A DNA stretch of 37,608 bases from CAXBPY01 sp003455275. Lineage in GTDB: Bacteria > Bacteroidota > Bacteroidia > Chitinophagales > UBA10324. The translations under genes were made by a program, and so were the position numbers. Below are positions 1 through 8,849 of the stretch, piece by piece. Location of the stretch: NCBI GenBank assembly GCA_963977675.1, contig CAXBPY010000027.1, forward strand, positions 1 through 37,608. The letters are read 5' to 3'. Each line of letters begins with the position of its first letter. Position 1 is the first letter of the stretch. Below the pieces are notes generated by a model. It saw only the letters and a list, made by a program, of their open reading frames with translations, ran no database searches and was not told the origin of the DNA.

Positions 1-946
<946 letters not shown>

Positions 947-1003
947 AAAAAGTTTGTCTGAACTAAATTAATTTTAATGCTTGCTTGTTGTTTCCTTTCT
1001 TAT

Positions 1004-1013
1004 TTCAATGAAC
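1004..1013 (-). promoter_or_regulatory. boxA-like antitermination element in the rRNA leader
   Basis: On the minus strand this reads GTTCATTGAA. It sits about 60 bases upstream of the 16S 5' end and is followed by an A/G-rich stretch with AACAAGCAAGC. This is where Bacteroidota rRNA leaders carry a GTTCwTTGA boxA-like element bound by Nus factors. A perfect 12-bp palindrome (TTCAAATTTGAA, 1039-1050) lies just upstream and may form part of the leader structure. The assignment is by resemblance and position only. Confidence 0.5.
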
Positions 1014-1077
1014 TTTTGTCTCTCGACAGTGTGAATAATTCAAATTTGAAATTGAACTATCCCATTTTTAGGGGGTG

Positions 1078-1107
1078 CAAATGTAACCATGAAAACTATA
1101 TTTCAAA
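1078..1107 (-). promoter_or_regulatory. rRNA operon promoter P1 (Bacteroidota type)
   Basis: The -7 element TACATTTG occupies 1078-1085 and a -33 TTTG occupies 1104-1107, with an 18-bp spacer. This fits the Bacteroidota sigma-ABfr consensus TTTG-N19-TAnnTTTG. The first transcribed bases would be CACCCCCT, leaving a leader of about 125 bases to the 16S 5' end. It is the proximal of two tandem promoters. Confidence 0.75.
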
Positions 1108-1183
1108 GTTATTAGCAAAAAATATTAAACTTTTTTTCATCTTTGAGAAATAATGAAATTCAGATTTATTTTTTTTGGGAGCG

Positions 1184-1214
1184 CAAATGTAATTTTAAAG
1201 CTTACCCATCCAAG
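1184..1214 (-). promoter_or_regulatory. rRNA operon promoter P2 (Bacteroidota type)
   Basis: The -7 element TACATTTG is at 1184-1191. A -33 CTTG is at 1211-1214 (one mismatch to TTTG), with a 19-bp spacer. It is followed by GCGCTCCC and a run of eight A, nearly the same as the L31 promoter at 19580-19610. It begins only 67 bases after the carB stop codon and I see no terminator hairpin between them, so read-through from carB is possible. The stretch 947-1280 is explained by the leader plus P1 and P2; I see no gene in it. Confidence 0.7.
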
Positions 1215-1280
1215 TTTTTTTTTAAAATGTTAACAATAAATAGTAACTATTTGATTTGAAGGGAATAATATTTCATTAAA

Positions 1281-4097
1281 TTAACGGCTCAAATACATAC
1301 TTTTCTCCTTGTAAAGTGTGCGGAAGAATGGGTCGTATAAATCTTTAATAAATCGAATGGCTTCTCCTGTTGATTTCATTTCGGGACCGAGTTCTTTGTT
1401 CACATTCGGGAATTTCTCGAATGAGAAAACTGGTTCCTTAATCGCATAGCCGGTAAGCTTGCGGTTGTATTTGAAATCTTTAATCTTCTTTTCGCCCAGC
1501 ATCACTTTTGTTGCAATGTTTAGGTAAGGTATCTGATATGCTTTTGCAATGAATGGTGTGGTGCGCGATGAGCGCGGGTTCGCCTCAATCACATACACTT
1601 TATTATTTTTTATAGCGAACTGAATATTGATGAGCCCCTTGATTTGAATGCGGCGCGCAATCTTGGTAGAATAATCTACCATATCATTCACCACTTCGAA
1701 CGGAAGGTTGAATGAAGGAAGAACAGCACTGCTGTCGCCGCTGTGAATGCCGGCGGGTTCAATGTGTTCCATCACGCCCATAATGTGCACTTCATCGCCA
1801 TCGCAAATGGCATCAATCTCTGCTTCTTCGGCGCGGTCGAGGAAATGGTCAATCAGAATTTTATTTCCAGGCATGTGTTTCAAAAGTTTCAGCACTGCGG
1901 TTTCCAACTCTTCATCGTTAATCACAATGCGCATGCGCTGACCGCCGAGCACATAACTCGGACGCACTAGCACTGGATAACCCACGCGGTGCGCGACTTC
2001 CACGGCTTCGTCCACATTCATTGCAACTCCATAATCAGGATATGGAATTCCCATCTCCTTCAGCAAATCAGAAAACGCGCCGCGGTCTTCAGCGATGTCC
2101 ATGTTCTCGAATGAAGTGCCGATGATTTTTATTCCGTTTGCATCGAGTCGCTTCGCCAATTTGAGCGCAGTTTGTCCGCCGAGTTGCACAATCACTCCTT
2201 CGGGTTTTTCCATCTCAATTATTTCAATGAGGTGTTCCCAAAACACCGGTTCGAAATACAATTTATCAGCAATATCAAAATCTGTAGAAACCGTTTCGGG
2301 ATTGCAATTAATCATGATGGCTTCGTAACCACACTCGCGAATGGCAATCAATCCATGCACACAGCAGTAATCAAATTCAATTCCCTGCCCGATGCGATTA
2401 GGTCCGCTGCCGAGCACAATTATTTTTTTCTTCTTGCTCACCACACTTTCATTCTCTGTTTCAAAACAGGAATAGTAGTAAGGCGTGCGCGCTTCAAATT
2501 CAGCGGCGCAGGTGTCAACGAGTTTGTATGTGCGGCGGATGCCGAGTTCTTTTCTGCGTGCATACACATCATCATCAGAGCAGTTTTGAAATATGTATGC
2601 AAGCTGTGCATCGCTGTAACCCATCTGCTTTGCTTCGAGCAATAATTCGCGCGACACATTTTGCAAATTGTATTTGCGCAACTCGCTTTCGATTTTCACG
2701 AGCTGATTAATCTGGTCAATGAACCACGGGTCAATGAGTGTGAGTTTGTGAATGGTTTTTACTGACACTCCAAGTGTAAGCGCATCCTTTATTCTGAAAA
2801 CACGATCCCATGTCGGGTGCTGGATGCGGTCGAGAATTTCTTCACTCTTCTTCCAGAGTTTTCCATCTGCGCCTAAACCAATTGAATCATTCTCCAAACT
2901 TTGACATGCCTTCTGCAATGCTTCAATAAATGTTCTGCCGATGCTCATCACTTCACCAACTGATTTCATTTGCAGTCCGAGAATTTCATCTGCACCTGCA
3001 AACTTGTCGAAGTTCCATCGAGGGATTTTCACCACCACATAATCAAGCGCCGGTTCGAAGTAAGCTGAAGTTGTTTTCGTGATTTGATTTTGCAATTCAT
3101 CCAGGCGGTAACCAATGGCAAGCTTTGCTGCAATTTTCGCAATAGGATAACCGGTTGCTTTTGATGCGAGCGCTGAAGATCGCGACACGCGAGGATTGAT
3201 TTCTACTGCTAGCAATTCTTCATTCTCAGGATTGAGTGCAAACTGCACATTGCAACCGCCGGCGAAATTTCCCATGCTTCGCATCATCTTAATTGCCATG
3301 TCGCGCATTTGCTGATAAGCAGTATCACTCAGTGTCATGGCAGGTGCGCAGGTGATGGAGTCGCCTGTATGCACACCCATTGGGTCGAAATTTTCTACCG
3401 TGCAAATGATGCACACATTGTCGGCACTGTCGCGCAAGAGTTCCAATTCAAATTCTTTCCAACCGAGCACAGCTTTCTCCACCAACACTTCATGAACTGG
3501 CGATGCTTTCAATCCGCGTTCGAGTGCTGCTTCAAATTCTTCTTTTTTATGCACGAAGCCGCCGCCTGTTCCGCCGAGCGTGTAACTCGGCCGAATCACC
3601 AATGGAAAACCAATCTGCTGCGCAATCTCTTTTCCTTCGAGCATAGAGTTCGCAACTTTTGATGGCGCAACCGGAACTCCGATTTCTCCCATAAGGCGAC
3701 GAAATTTTTCGCGGTCTTCGGCGCGCTCAATTCCTTCCACATCCACGCCAATCATTCGCACATTGTATTTCTTCCACACACCCATTTCATCCGCTTCCTT
3801 GCAGAGGTTGAGAGCGGTTTGCCCGCCCATTGTTGGGAGCACCGCATCAATTTTTCTTTCTTCAAGAATCTGAATGATGCTGTCAACGGTAAGCGGCAAC
3901 AGGTAAATATGATCTGCCGTCACAGGGTCGGTCATGATTGTTGCGGGATTGGAATTGATGAGTGACACTTCAATTCCTTCTTCTCGAAGAGAGCGTGATG
4001 CTTGTGAACCGGAGTAATCAAATTCGCATGCTTGCCCGATGATGATGGGGCCGCTGCCGATGATGAGGACTGATTTTATGCTGCTGTCTTTTGGCAT
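1281..4097 (-). CDS. carB: Carbamoyl-phosphate synthase large subunit, lacking the allosteric domain
   Basis: Makes carbamoyl phosphate from bicarbonate, ammonia (delivered by CarA) and two ATP, feeding pyrimidine and arginine synthesis in the cytoplasm. The protein is 938 aa from the ATG at 4097 and holds the two tandem synthetase halves. The first begins with SVLIIGSGPIIIGQACEFDYSG. The second begins with KIIVLGSGPNRIGQGIEFDY. Each half has its ATP-grasp domain. E. coli CarB is 1073 aa, and the roughly 135-residue C-terminal MGS-like domain that binds UMP and ornithine is absent here, as I recall for other Bacteroidota CarB proteins. The frame stays open to a TTG at 4187, but that would add about 30 aa encoded by a degenerate 9-base repeat, so I chose the ATG at 4097 directly before the conserved N-terminus. 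carA is not in the window. Confidence 0.97.
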   Translation of the reverse strand: MPKDSSIKSVLIIGSGPIIIGQACEFDYSGSQASRSLREEGIEVSLINSNPATIMTDPVTADHIYLLPLTVDSIIQILEERKIDAVLPTMGGQTALNLCKEADEMGVWKKYNVRMIGVDVEGIERAEDREKFRRLMGEIGVPVAPSKVANSMLEGKEIAQQIGFPLVIRPSYTLGGTGGGFVHKKEEFEAALERGLKASPVHEVLVEKAVLGWKEFELELLRDSADNVCIICTVENFDPMGVHTGDSITCAPAMTLSDTAYQQMRDMAIKMMRSMGNFAGGCNVQFALNPENEELLAVEINPRVSRSSALASKATGYPIAKIAAKLAIGYRLDELQNQITKTTSAYFEPALDYVVVKIPRWNFDKFAGADEILGLQMKSVGEVMSIGRTFIEALQKACQSLENDSIGLGADGKLWKKSEEILDRIQHPTWDRVFRIKDALTLGVSVKTIHKLTLIDPWFIDQINQLVKIESELRKYNLQNVSRELLLEAKQMGYSDAQLAYIFQNCSDDDVYARRKELGIRRTYKLVDTCAAEFEARTPYYYSCFETENESVVSKKKKIIVLGSGPNRIGQGIEFDYCCVHGLIAIRECGYEAIMINCNPETVSTDFDIADKLYFEPVFWEHLIEIIEMEKPEGVIVQLGGQTALKLAKRLDANGIKIIGTSFENMDIAEDRGAFSDLLKEMGIPYPDYGVAMNVDEAVEVAHRVGYPVLVRPSYVLGGQRMRIVINDEELETAVLKLLKHMPGNKILIDHFLDRAEEAEIDAICDGDEVHIMGVMEHIEPAGIHSGDSSAVLPSFNLPFEVVNDMVDYSTKIARRIQIKGLINIQFAIKNNKVYVIEANPRSSRTTPFIAKAYQIPYLNIATKVMLGEKKIKDFKYNRKLTGYAIKEPVFSFEKFPNVNKELGPEMKSTGEAIRFIKDLYDPFFRTLYKEKSMYLSR

Positions 4098-4104
4098 TCT
4101 GATG

Positions 4105-4149
4105 TTGAGAAAGTTTTGAAGGTTTGGAAAGTTGAGAAAGATGGAAATG
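4105..4149. repeat. Degenerate 9-base tandem repeat in the carB 5' region
   Basis: Five consecutive 9-base units on the plus strand: TTGAGAAAG, TTTTGAAGG, TTTGGAAAG, TTGAGAAAG, ATGGAAATG. The first and fourth are identical. The repeat lies just upstream of the preferred carB ATG, inside the presumed 5' UTR. Confidence 0.6.
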
Positions 4150-4210
4150 AATACAGAGCTATAAAAATTCTCTCTGAGTGATAACAAATTGTTCCTTTCA
4201 TCTCAGGCGA

Positions 4211-4218
4211 CAAATGTA
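4211..4218 (-). promoter_or_regulatory. Probable carB promoter, -7 element
   Basis: On the minus strand this reads TACATTTG, a perfect TAnnTTTG, followed by TCGCC. No good TTTG is found 19 bp upstream. Transcription starting near 4205 would give a 5' UTR of about 105 bases ahead of the carB ATG at 4097. Confidence 0.45.
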
Positions 4219-4294
4219 GAAGCGCACTTCAATCTTGTATAAGATGTGGAAGCGATGTGGAAAGAATTTTACTTCTGATTTCGCACATATTAAA

Positions 4295-4789
4295 TTACCT
4301 CGCCACTCTCTTAGGATGATGATGGAATTCCAATTCAGTCCTGCTCTTTTTATTCGCTGATTTACGCTTTTGTTGCTGAGCTTTTTTCTTCAATGCATTT
4401 ACACTTTCAATCCATTCCTTCCAGTACTCATCACCATACCAAACAAAAATTTCTTCTCCGGGTTTTATGTTACGGCTAGCTATGATATATCCGCGCCTCC
4501 CGCGGGTTGCATAATACGAATTGTTCCGTACACCGTTTTTTCTTGTAAGTCCTCTTGCATCATTAGCATATCGGGCAAGAGCTTCAGGATGATGATAGGC
4601 ATCTATACAGTGATACTTTGTTACATAATAAACATAACCGCCTTTTCCCTGATCATCACGCTTTTCAGCTTCAGCCCATGTTATGATCTCACCAAGATAC
4701 TCGATGACTTTTGTATCCTTTTTTATTAAAATGTCTGTAAATAATCCTTTTCCTGCTCTGGGTAATGTACTTTTCTTAACAAATAGCAA
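4295..4789 (-). CDS. SET-domain protein (putative protein lysine methyltransferase)
   Basis: A compact bacterial SET-domain protein of 164 aa. Visible SET motifs are AGKGLFT (12-18), the YVYYVTKYHCIDA strand region (52-64), ARYANDARG (72-80) with NNSYY (89-93) in place of the eukaryotic RFxNHSCxPN knot, and GEEIFVWYG (111-119), the usual C-terminal GEEL-x-YG motif. By family it would move a methyl group from S-adenosylmethionine to a lysine of a protein; the substrate is unknown. The tail (133-164) is rich in Lys, Arg and His and may bind nucleic acid or be self-modified. The start must be the TTG at 4789, because an in-frame stop lies three codons upstream and no ATG precedes the SET core. 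Confidence 0.85.
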   Translation of the reverse strand: MLFVKKSTLPRAGKGLFTDILIKKDTKVIEYLGEIITWAEAEKRDDQGKGGYVYYVTKYHCIDAYHHPEALARYANDARGLTRKNGVRNNSYYATRGRRGYIIASRNIKPGEEIFVWYGDEYWKEWIESVNALKKKAQQQKRKSANKKSRTELEFHHHPKRVAR

Positions 4790-4841
4790 TGGAAATTATT
4801 TTTAATTGAAAATGTTCTTTGAAAAAAAATTTGGAGAGCGC

Positions 4842-4849
4842 CAAAAGTA
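4842..4849 (-). promoter_or_regulatory. Probable SET-gene promoter, -7 element
   Basis: On the minus strand this reads TACTTTTG (TAnnTTTG), followed by GCGCTCTCC. That resembles the GCGCTCCC after the rRNA P2 and L31 promoters. No clear -33 TTTG is present. The 5' UTR to the TTG start would be about 45 bases. Confidence 0.4.
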
Positions 4850-4916
4850 TTCAACTATTCGAGAGAAAATAATTCAGAGGAATGCATGACTCTTATCCGT
4901 GATTTATTATTGCAGA

Positions 4917-5063
4917 GTGAAATTTGTTTTTGAGAAAATAAAAAAAATCAGTAAAAAAAATTGGGTTAAAAGATCTGGTTTTTTTGTATTTCTGTTCTTC
5001 CTTTTAAAAGGATTATTCTGGATTGGTGCTGCCGCTATTGCATGGATGAGTCTCTCTGAATAA
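4917..5063 (+). CDS. Possible tiny single-pass membrane protein
   Basis: A 48-codon open frame ending in TAA at 5061-5063. It encodes a basic N-terminus (KIKKISKKNWVKRSG), then a hydrophobic stretch FFVFLFFLLKGLFWIGAAA and a short tail. The composition and positive-inside arrangement look like a real small membrane protein rather than a chance frame. The weak point is the start: no ATG is in frame, so GTG at 4917 (or 4899) would be needed. It fills most of the spacer between two minus-strand genes. I do not recognise a family and offer no function. Confidence 0.3.
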   Translation: MKFVFEKIKKISKKNWVKRSGFFVFLFFLLKGLFWIGAAAIAWMSLSE

Positions 5064-5085
5064 ATATTAATACCCTCTCTGAACA

Positions 5086-5349
5086 TTATTTGTTCAAAAA
5101 AGAATTCAATTTTCTTTTTACATATTCCTCATCTGAATCAATGGATATTAATTTATAACTGGAAGTTAAACCTTTTACAATTTCAATTTTTGATTTAGGA
5201 ATTGAAATCACTTCACTTATAAATTCTATTAAACGATTGTTCGCCTTTCCATCTATTGCAGGAGCTTTCACACGCACGATCCATTCTTCATTTAGTTTTT
5301 CTAGGATGTCAGTTTTTTGATTCGGTTTTATTTTCAATCGCAACATCAT
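5086..5349 (-). CDS. DUF167 / YggU-family small protein
   Basis: An 87-aa protein matching the DUF167 (COG1872) pattern: an N-terminal strand LRLKIKPNQKTD, then VRVKAPAIDGKANNRLIEFISE with the invariant GKAN, then IEIVKGLTSSYKLI. The length is typical. Function in the family is not established. Two ATG codons in tandem (5349 and 5346) are possible starts. It lies downstream of the T9SS gene but is separated from it by a strong hairpin terminator, so it is probably transcribed on its own. Confidence 0.85.
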   Translation of the reverse strand: MMLRLKIKPNQKTDILEKLNEEWIVRVKAPAIDGKANNRLIEFISEVISIPKSKIEIVKGLTSSYKLISIDSDEEYVKRKLNSFLNK

Positions 5350-5398
5350 GGTTTTTCAATCTGGCGGAGCAAAATTCTAATTCTCATTGGACATAAAA

Positions 5399-5432
5399 GA
5401 AAGCGGCCGCTCAGAATTGAGCGGCCGCTTTC
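5399..5432 (-). terminator. Strong hairpin terminator of the SprB/T9SS gene
   Basis: A perfect 15-bp stem (left arm 5399-5413, right arm 5418-5432) with a 4-base loop. On the minus strand it is followed by TTTTATG after the closing TTTC, giving an intrinsic terminator. Each arm holds GCGGCCGC, itself a palindrome. It lies 24 bases downstream of the T9SS gene stop codon (5456-5458). Confidence 0.85.
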
Positions 5433-5455
5433 AGGTTTTGGTTTGATTTTAAATA

Positions 5456-7138
5456 TTAATGAATTTTTACAATATTCTGAACTGCTGTACCGTTGTTGGT
5501 TGTCAGTTTAGCGAAATACATTCCAGAAGCGAGAGCATCTGCATTATATGCAAAGCTGTATTTCTGTCCGGCTTTAATTTCACCAGTGTAGAGAACAGCC
5601 AACTTAACTCCTGTAACAGTGTAGAGCTCCAACGAACCTGTCAAATCTTCACTTGCAACGAACTCAATTGTAGTCTGAGAACTGAATGGATTTGGATATG
5701 CACTCATATTCAAATCAGCATTTGTAGTTACATTAAGTGACATCGATTGAGATTGACTATCTTCAGACTTAGCGCAAGGATTAGTGCAAGAAAGTTTACC
5801 AAGATTGGTTGTTCCATCATCGTAATTCTGGTTGAATACATCAAGAGCATTAGTAAGTTGAGAGTATGTATAAACACTTCCGCAACCGCTAAGCTTCTTA
5901 TTCGCTTCATCAAACACTTGTTGAACTGTCCATCCAGCAAATGTTCCAGTGTTGTAATACAAATCTTTCAGGTGAATCGGGTTACTGCTAAAGTTTGGAT
6001 CAGATAGATCAAATCCAATGCTGAGTGCAGCTGCCACAACCTGTCCTGCAAGAGTATTGCTCAATGAACCACCAGGGTCTGTCCAGTTTTGTAACAACTT
6101 GTTTGGTGTTCCACCTGAAGGCAAGAAATCAGTCACAGCTTGTGCTGTAGTTAATTTCAACCAATGGCTTCCTGTGCATGCAGTTCCTCCAACAGTCAAA
6201 CCTGATGGGAACGCAGTTGAGAAATGTGAATGAACATACACACCAGGGTTTCCTCCATTTGGAACTGCTCCCCATCCAACCATTGTTTGTGTTCTGAATC
6301 CATCACAAGATGGCGGAGGAGTGCAGGAAATAGTAACAGTAGTTGAAGCAGTGCATCCTGCATTATCAGTAACAGTTACACTGTAAATACCAGGACATTT
6401 GTTAGAAATCGCAGCGTGGGTTCCACCTGTTGACCATAAGTAAGTGTAAGGTGAAACTCCGCCTGTCGCGGTAACACTTGCAGAACCATTGCAACAACCC
6501 GGGTTGCAGTTGGTGCTGTTTACTTCAGATGTTGTTAAAACAATCTGAGTGTTCTGTGTAATGTTGAAAGAAGAAGTTGCAGTGCATCCATAAAAGTCAG
6601 TTACAGTTACAGAGTAAACACCAGCGCACAATCCGCTAACATCTTCTGATGTAGAACTATTGCTCCAGTTGTAAGAGAATGGTGAAGTTCCACCAACTAC
6701 AGTGAGATTAACCGAACCACCGCAAGTTCCATAGCAAATTGCATTGGTTGATTCACCCGCCGCTTGCAAGTTACAAGGAGGAGGAGGAGGAATACAAGAA
6801 ATATCTATATCAGAAATCATAGTGCATCCGTGTAAATCAGTTACAGTAACAGAATAGTAACCAGAGCAAAGCCCTGAAAGGTCTTCAGTTGTTGCTCCAT
6901 TAGACCAAGAGTAAATGTAAGGTGATGTTCCACCGCTCACTAAAAGATCAGCGCTTCCGTCGCAATCATTACCCTGACAGATAGTAGCATCTGTTCCGAG
7001 AATGCTTACTTGTAAAGCATCCGGTTCACTAATCATTTCGCAAGCTTCGCAAGGACATCCATTAGCGTCTGTAATAGTTCCACAATAAAATCCGGCACAC
7101 AAGTCTTCAATCTCATCAATGGTAGCAATTGTTAATTT
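5456..7138 (-). pseudogene. SprB-repeat / T9SS surface protein lacking its N-terminus
   Basis: The open frame starts straight after a TAA at 7139-7141. It has no signal peptide and no ATG start, only a TTG at 7102, and it enters in the middle of a repeat (EDLCAGFYCGTITDANGC). Three fairly complete SprB-type repeats follow, each ending in a core like SGLCxGxYSVTVTDxxGC, separated by Pro-rich linkers. After these comes a domain of about 170 aa with NPGVYVHSHFSTAFPSG and LPSGGTPNKLLQNW. The C-terminus is a T9SS type A sorting domain (MSAYPNPFSSQTTIEF to QNIVKIH). Intact relatives are large exported adhesin-like proteins, the class that includes SprB of gliding bacteria. Without a Sec signal this copy cannot be exported. 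It is either a 5'-deleted remnant or the product of an assembly join across repeats. Confidence 0.8.
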
Positions 7139-7253
7139 TTATCTTCAATCGGTCGCTAATATTCTCTTAGGTGTTAACCTTTAAGTTTCGATTTCGTTAA
7201 GTCATTATAAACATTCGAAATAAAATCAAATCTGAAAGATTTGGCAAAGATTC

Positions 7254-8012
7254 ATGAATAAAAAAACAAGCTCTGCCTTTAAGCTTAATAAGGAAACATA
7301 TTTCTTAGAAGGCCCTCATTCACGCTTAAAAGATTTTGGATTTACTCTCGAAATTATGTTTGAGTTCATTAAAGGATTCCGAACCCTGCATTTTGTTGGT
7401 CCCTGTATAACCGTTTTTGGATCGGCACGATTCACAGAGTTGAGTCCCTATTATCAAAAGGCTGTTGAGGTTGGTGCCGAAATCACAAAACTTGGATTTG
7501 GTGTTTTAACCGGCGGCGGCCCGGGAATAATGCAGGCAGCAAATAAAGGTGCTTATGAAGCAGGTGGAATTTCTATTGGATGCAACATCAAACTTCCACA
7601 TGAACAGATAGCAAATCCTTACCTGACACGGGAGGTTACTTTCGAGCACTTTTTTGTTCGAAAGGTTTTAATGTTTAAATATTCTTATGCATTTATTGTA
7701 ATGCCGGGAGGAATGGGCACAATGGATGAGTTATTCGAAGCACTTACGCTAATACAAACAGGAAAAATCAAGGGATTCCCTGTAGTATTAATTGGGAAAG
7801 ACTATTGGGCTAATCTTTTGAAAATGCTTGATACCATGACTGAAAACAGAACAATTGATATTAAGGATCTGGATTTGTTTTTAGTCACTGATGATACCCA
7901 GGAAGCTATGGAACACATAAAGAGATATGCGACTGATAAACCCTGGCTATTAAGGAAAAATATTCCTCGCCCTCTGAAATTTCTGGGAGAAAAAGTTTTT
8001 TTCTGGCGATAA
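7254..8012 (+). CDS. LOG-family (TIGR00730-type) Rossmann-fold protein
   Basis: A 252-aa protein with both LOG-family signatures: GGGPGIM (87-93) and PGGMGTMDE (151-159). The FFVRK segment (133-137) also fits the family. Plant and bacterial LOG proteins are phosphoribohydrolases that cut cytokinin or purine nucleoside 5'-monophosphates to base and ribose 5-phosphate. Whether this longer Bacteroidota type acts on purine nucleotides or another substrate is not visible. The N-terminal 40 residues precede the usual fold. It stands alone on the plus strand between the truncated T9SS gene and the convergent hydrolase gene. Confidence 0.88.
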   Translation: MNKKTSSAFKLNKETYFLEGPHSRLKDFGFTLEIMFEFIKGFRTLHFVGPCITVFGSARFTELSPYYQKAVEVGAEITKLGFGVLTGGGPGIMQAANKGAYEAGGISIGCNIKLPHEQIANPYLTREVTFEHFFVRKVLMFKYSYAFIVMPGGMGTMDELFEALTLIQTGKIKGFPVVLIGKDYWANLLKMLDTMTENRTIDIKDLDLFLVTDDTQEAMEHIKRYATDKPWLLRKNIPRPLKFLGEKVFFWR

Positions 8013-8027
8013 GTTATCAATTAACCG

Positions 8028-8807
8028 TTATGAATTTGCAATTAGTTCAAACCTTCCTTCATTGAATTTAACTTTTGAATTTTTTTTTTCAGGGGAATGA
8101 AAAAACAACAGTGTTACATTTTCTTCTGCGCATTTCTTTCCAAATTCTATTCTTAAATCGGCTGCGCGCTTACCGTCGTAATCATATTTTGCAATGAACT
8201 TGCGAATGAGTTGTGAACCTTGCGGAAGAACATCGCCACCGAAAAAATATTTTTCATTCTCACTCACTTTTATCCAAAACACCTGATGATGCTCAGTGTG
8301 CCCGCCGGAAACTTCACAATAAATTTCAGGAGTGAGTTGCGTGTTGCTTTCGATTGCGTGCGAGTTTTTCCAATGAGATAAAAATTCCAGCTTCTGATGA
8401 TTGAAAGATTTTGGATTTCCATCCTTCAACGCATCGTTCAATTCTTCCTTCTGAAAAACATATTGAGCGTTTGGAAACATGGGATTCATTATGCCGTTTT
8501 CTTCATAACAAATTCCTCCTGCATGATCGTGATGAAGATGACTGAGTAAAACGAAATTGATGTCAGTGGAATTAATTCCTGCACGGGAAAGATTTTCTAT
8601 AATCTGAAATTCTCCGTTAACGGTTTTTTTGCCTAATCCTGTATCAAGAATAATTAACCCTTCATTTGAAATAATAAGGAAGGGACAAATTTCAATCAGC
8701 AAACTTCCCTTCCTTTCATTCAATGAATCGCTTTCGCGATTGAATGGAATTAATTTCTTAGAAAGATCAACAGTAAAAGTTCCTTCAGAAAGTGCAACAA
8801 CAGACAT
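8028..8807 (-). CDS. Metallo-beta-lactamase-fold hydrolase
   Basis: A 259-aa MBL-fold protein with the metal motif HLHHDH (H90, H92, D94, H95), a later histidine in SGGHTEHH and the metal-bridging aspartate in GGDVLP. There is no signal peptide, so it should be a cytoplasmic hydrolase. The pattern is that of the lactonase-like branch rather than RNase J or glyoxalase II, but the substrate is not defined. It starts with ATG at 8807, 42 bases after the rodA stop, so the two probably share a transcript. The spacer between them is a degenerate 7-base repeat. Confidence 0.85.
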   Translation of the reverse strand: MSVVALSEGTFTVDLSKKLIPFNRESDSLNERKGSLLIEICPFLIISNEGLIILDTGLGKKTVNGEFQIIENLSRAGINSTDINFVLLSHLHHDHAGGICYEENGIMNPMFPNAQYVFQKEELNDALKDGNPKSFNHQKLEFLSHWKNSHAIESNTQLTPEIYCEVSGGHTEHHQVFWIKVSENEKYFFGGDVLPQGSQLIRKFIAKYDYDGKRAADLRIEFGKKCAEENVTLLFFHSPEKKNSKVKFNEGRFELIANS

Positions 8808-8813
8808 TTCTAA

Positions 8814-8848
8814 AATATCAAAAATTAAATTTCAAAAATCAAAAATAG
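8814..8848. repeat. Degenerate 7-base tandem repeat between rodA and the MBL gene
   Basis: Five successive 7-base units on the plus strand: AATATCA, AAAATTA, AATTTCA, AAAATCA, AAAATAG. It fills almost the whole rodA/MBL spacer. The reverse complement (TGATTTT-type units) is related to the repeat at 10262-10289. Confidence 0.65.
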
Positions 8849-8849
8849 T

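Noticed and set aside
2172..2645. 157-aa plus-strand frame opposite carB
   Set aside because: Antisense shadow of a strongly conserved gene; the composition shows no independent protein.
4098..4187. N-terminal extension of CarB by 30 residues
   Set aside because: Needs a TTG start, and most of the extra peptide is the translation of a degenerate 9-base repeat; the ATG at 4097 sits right before the conserved N-terminus.
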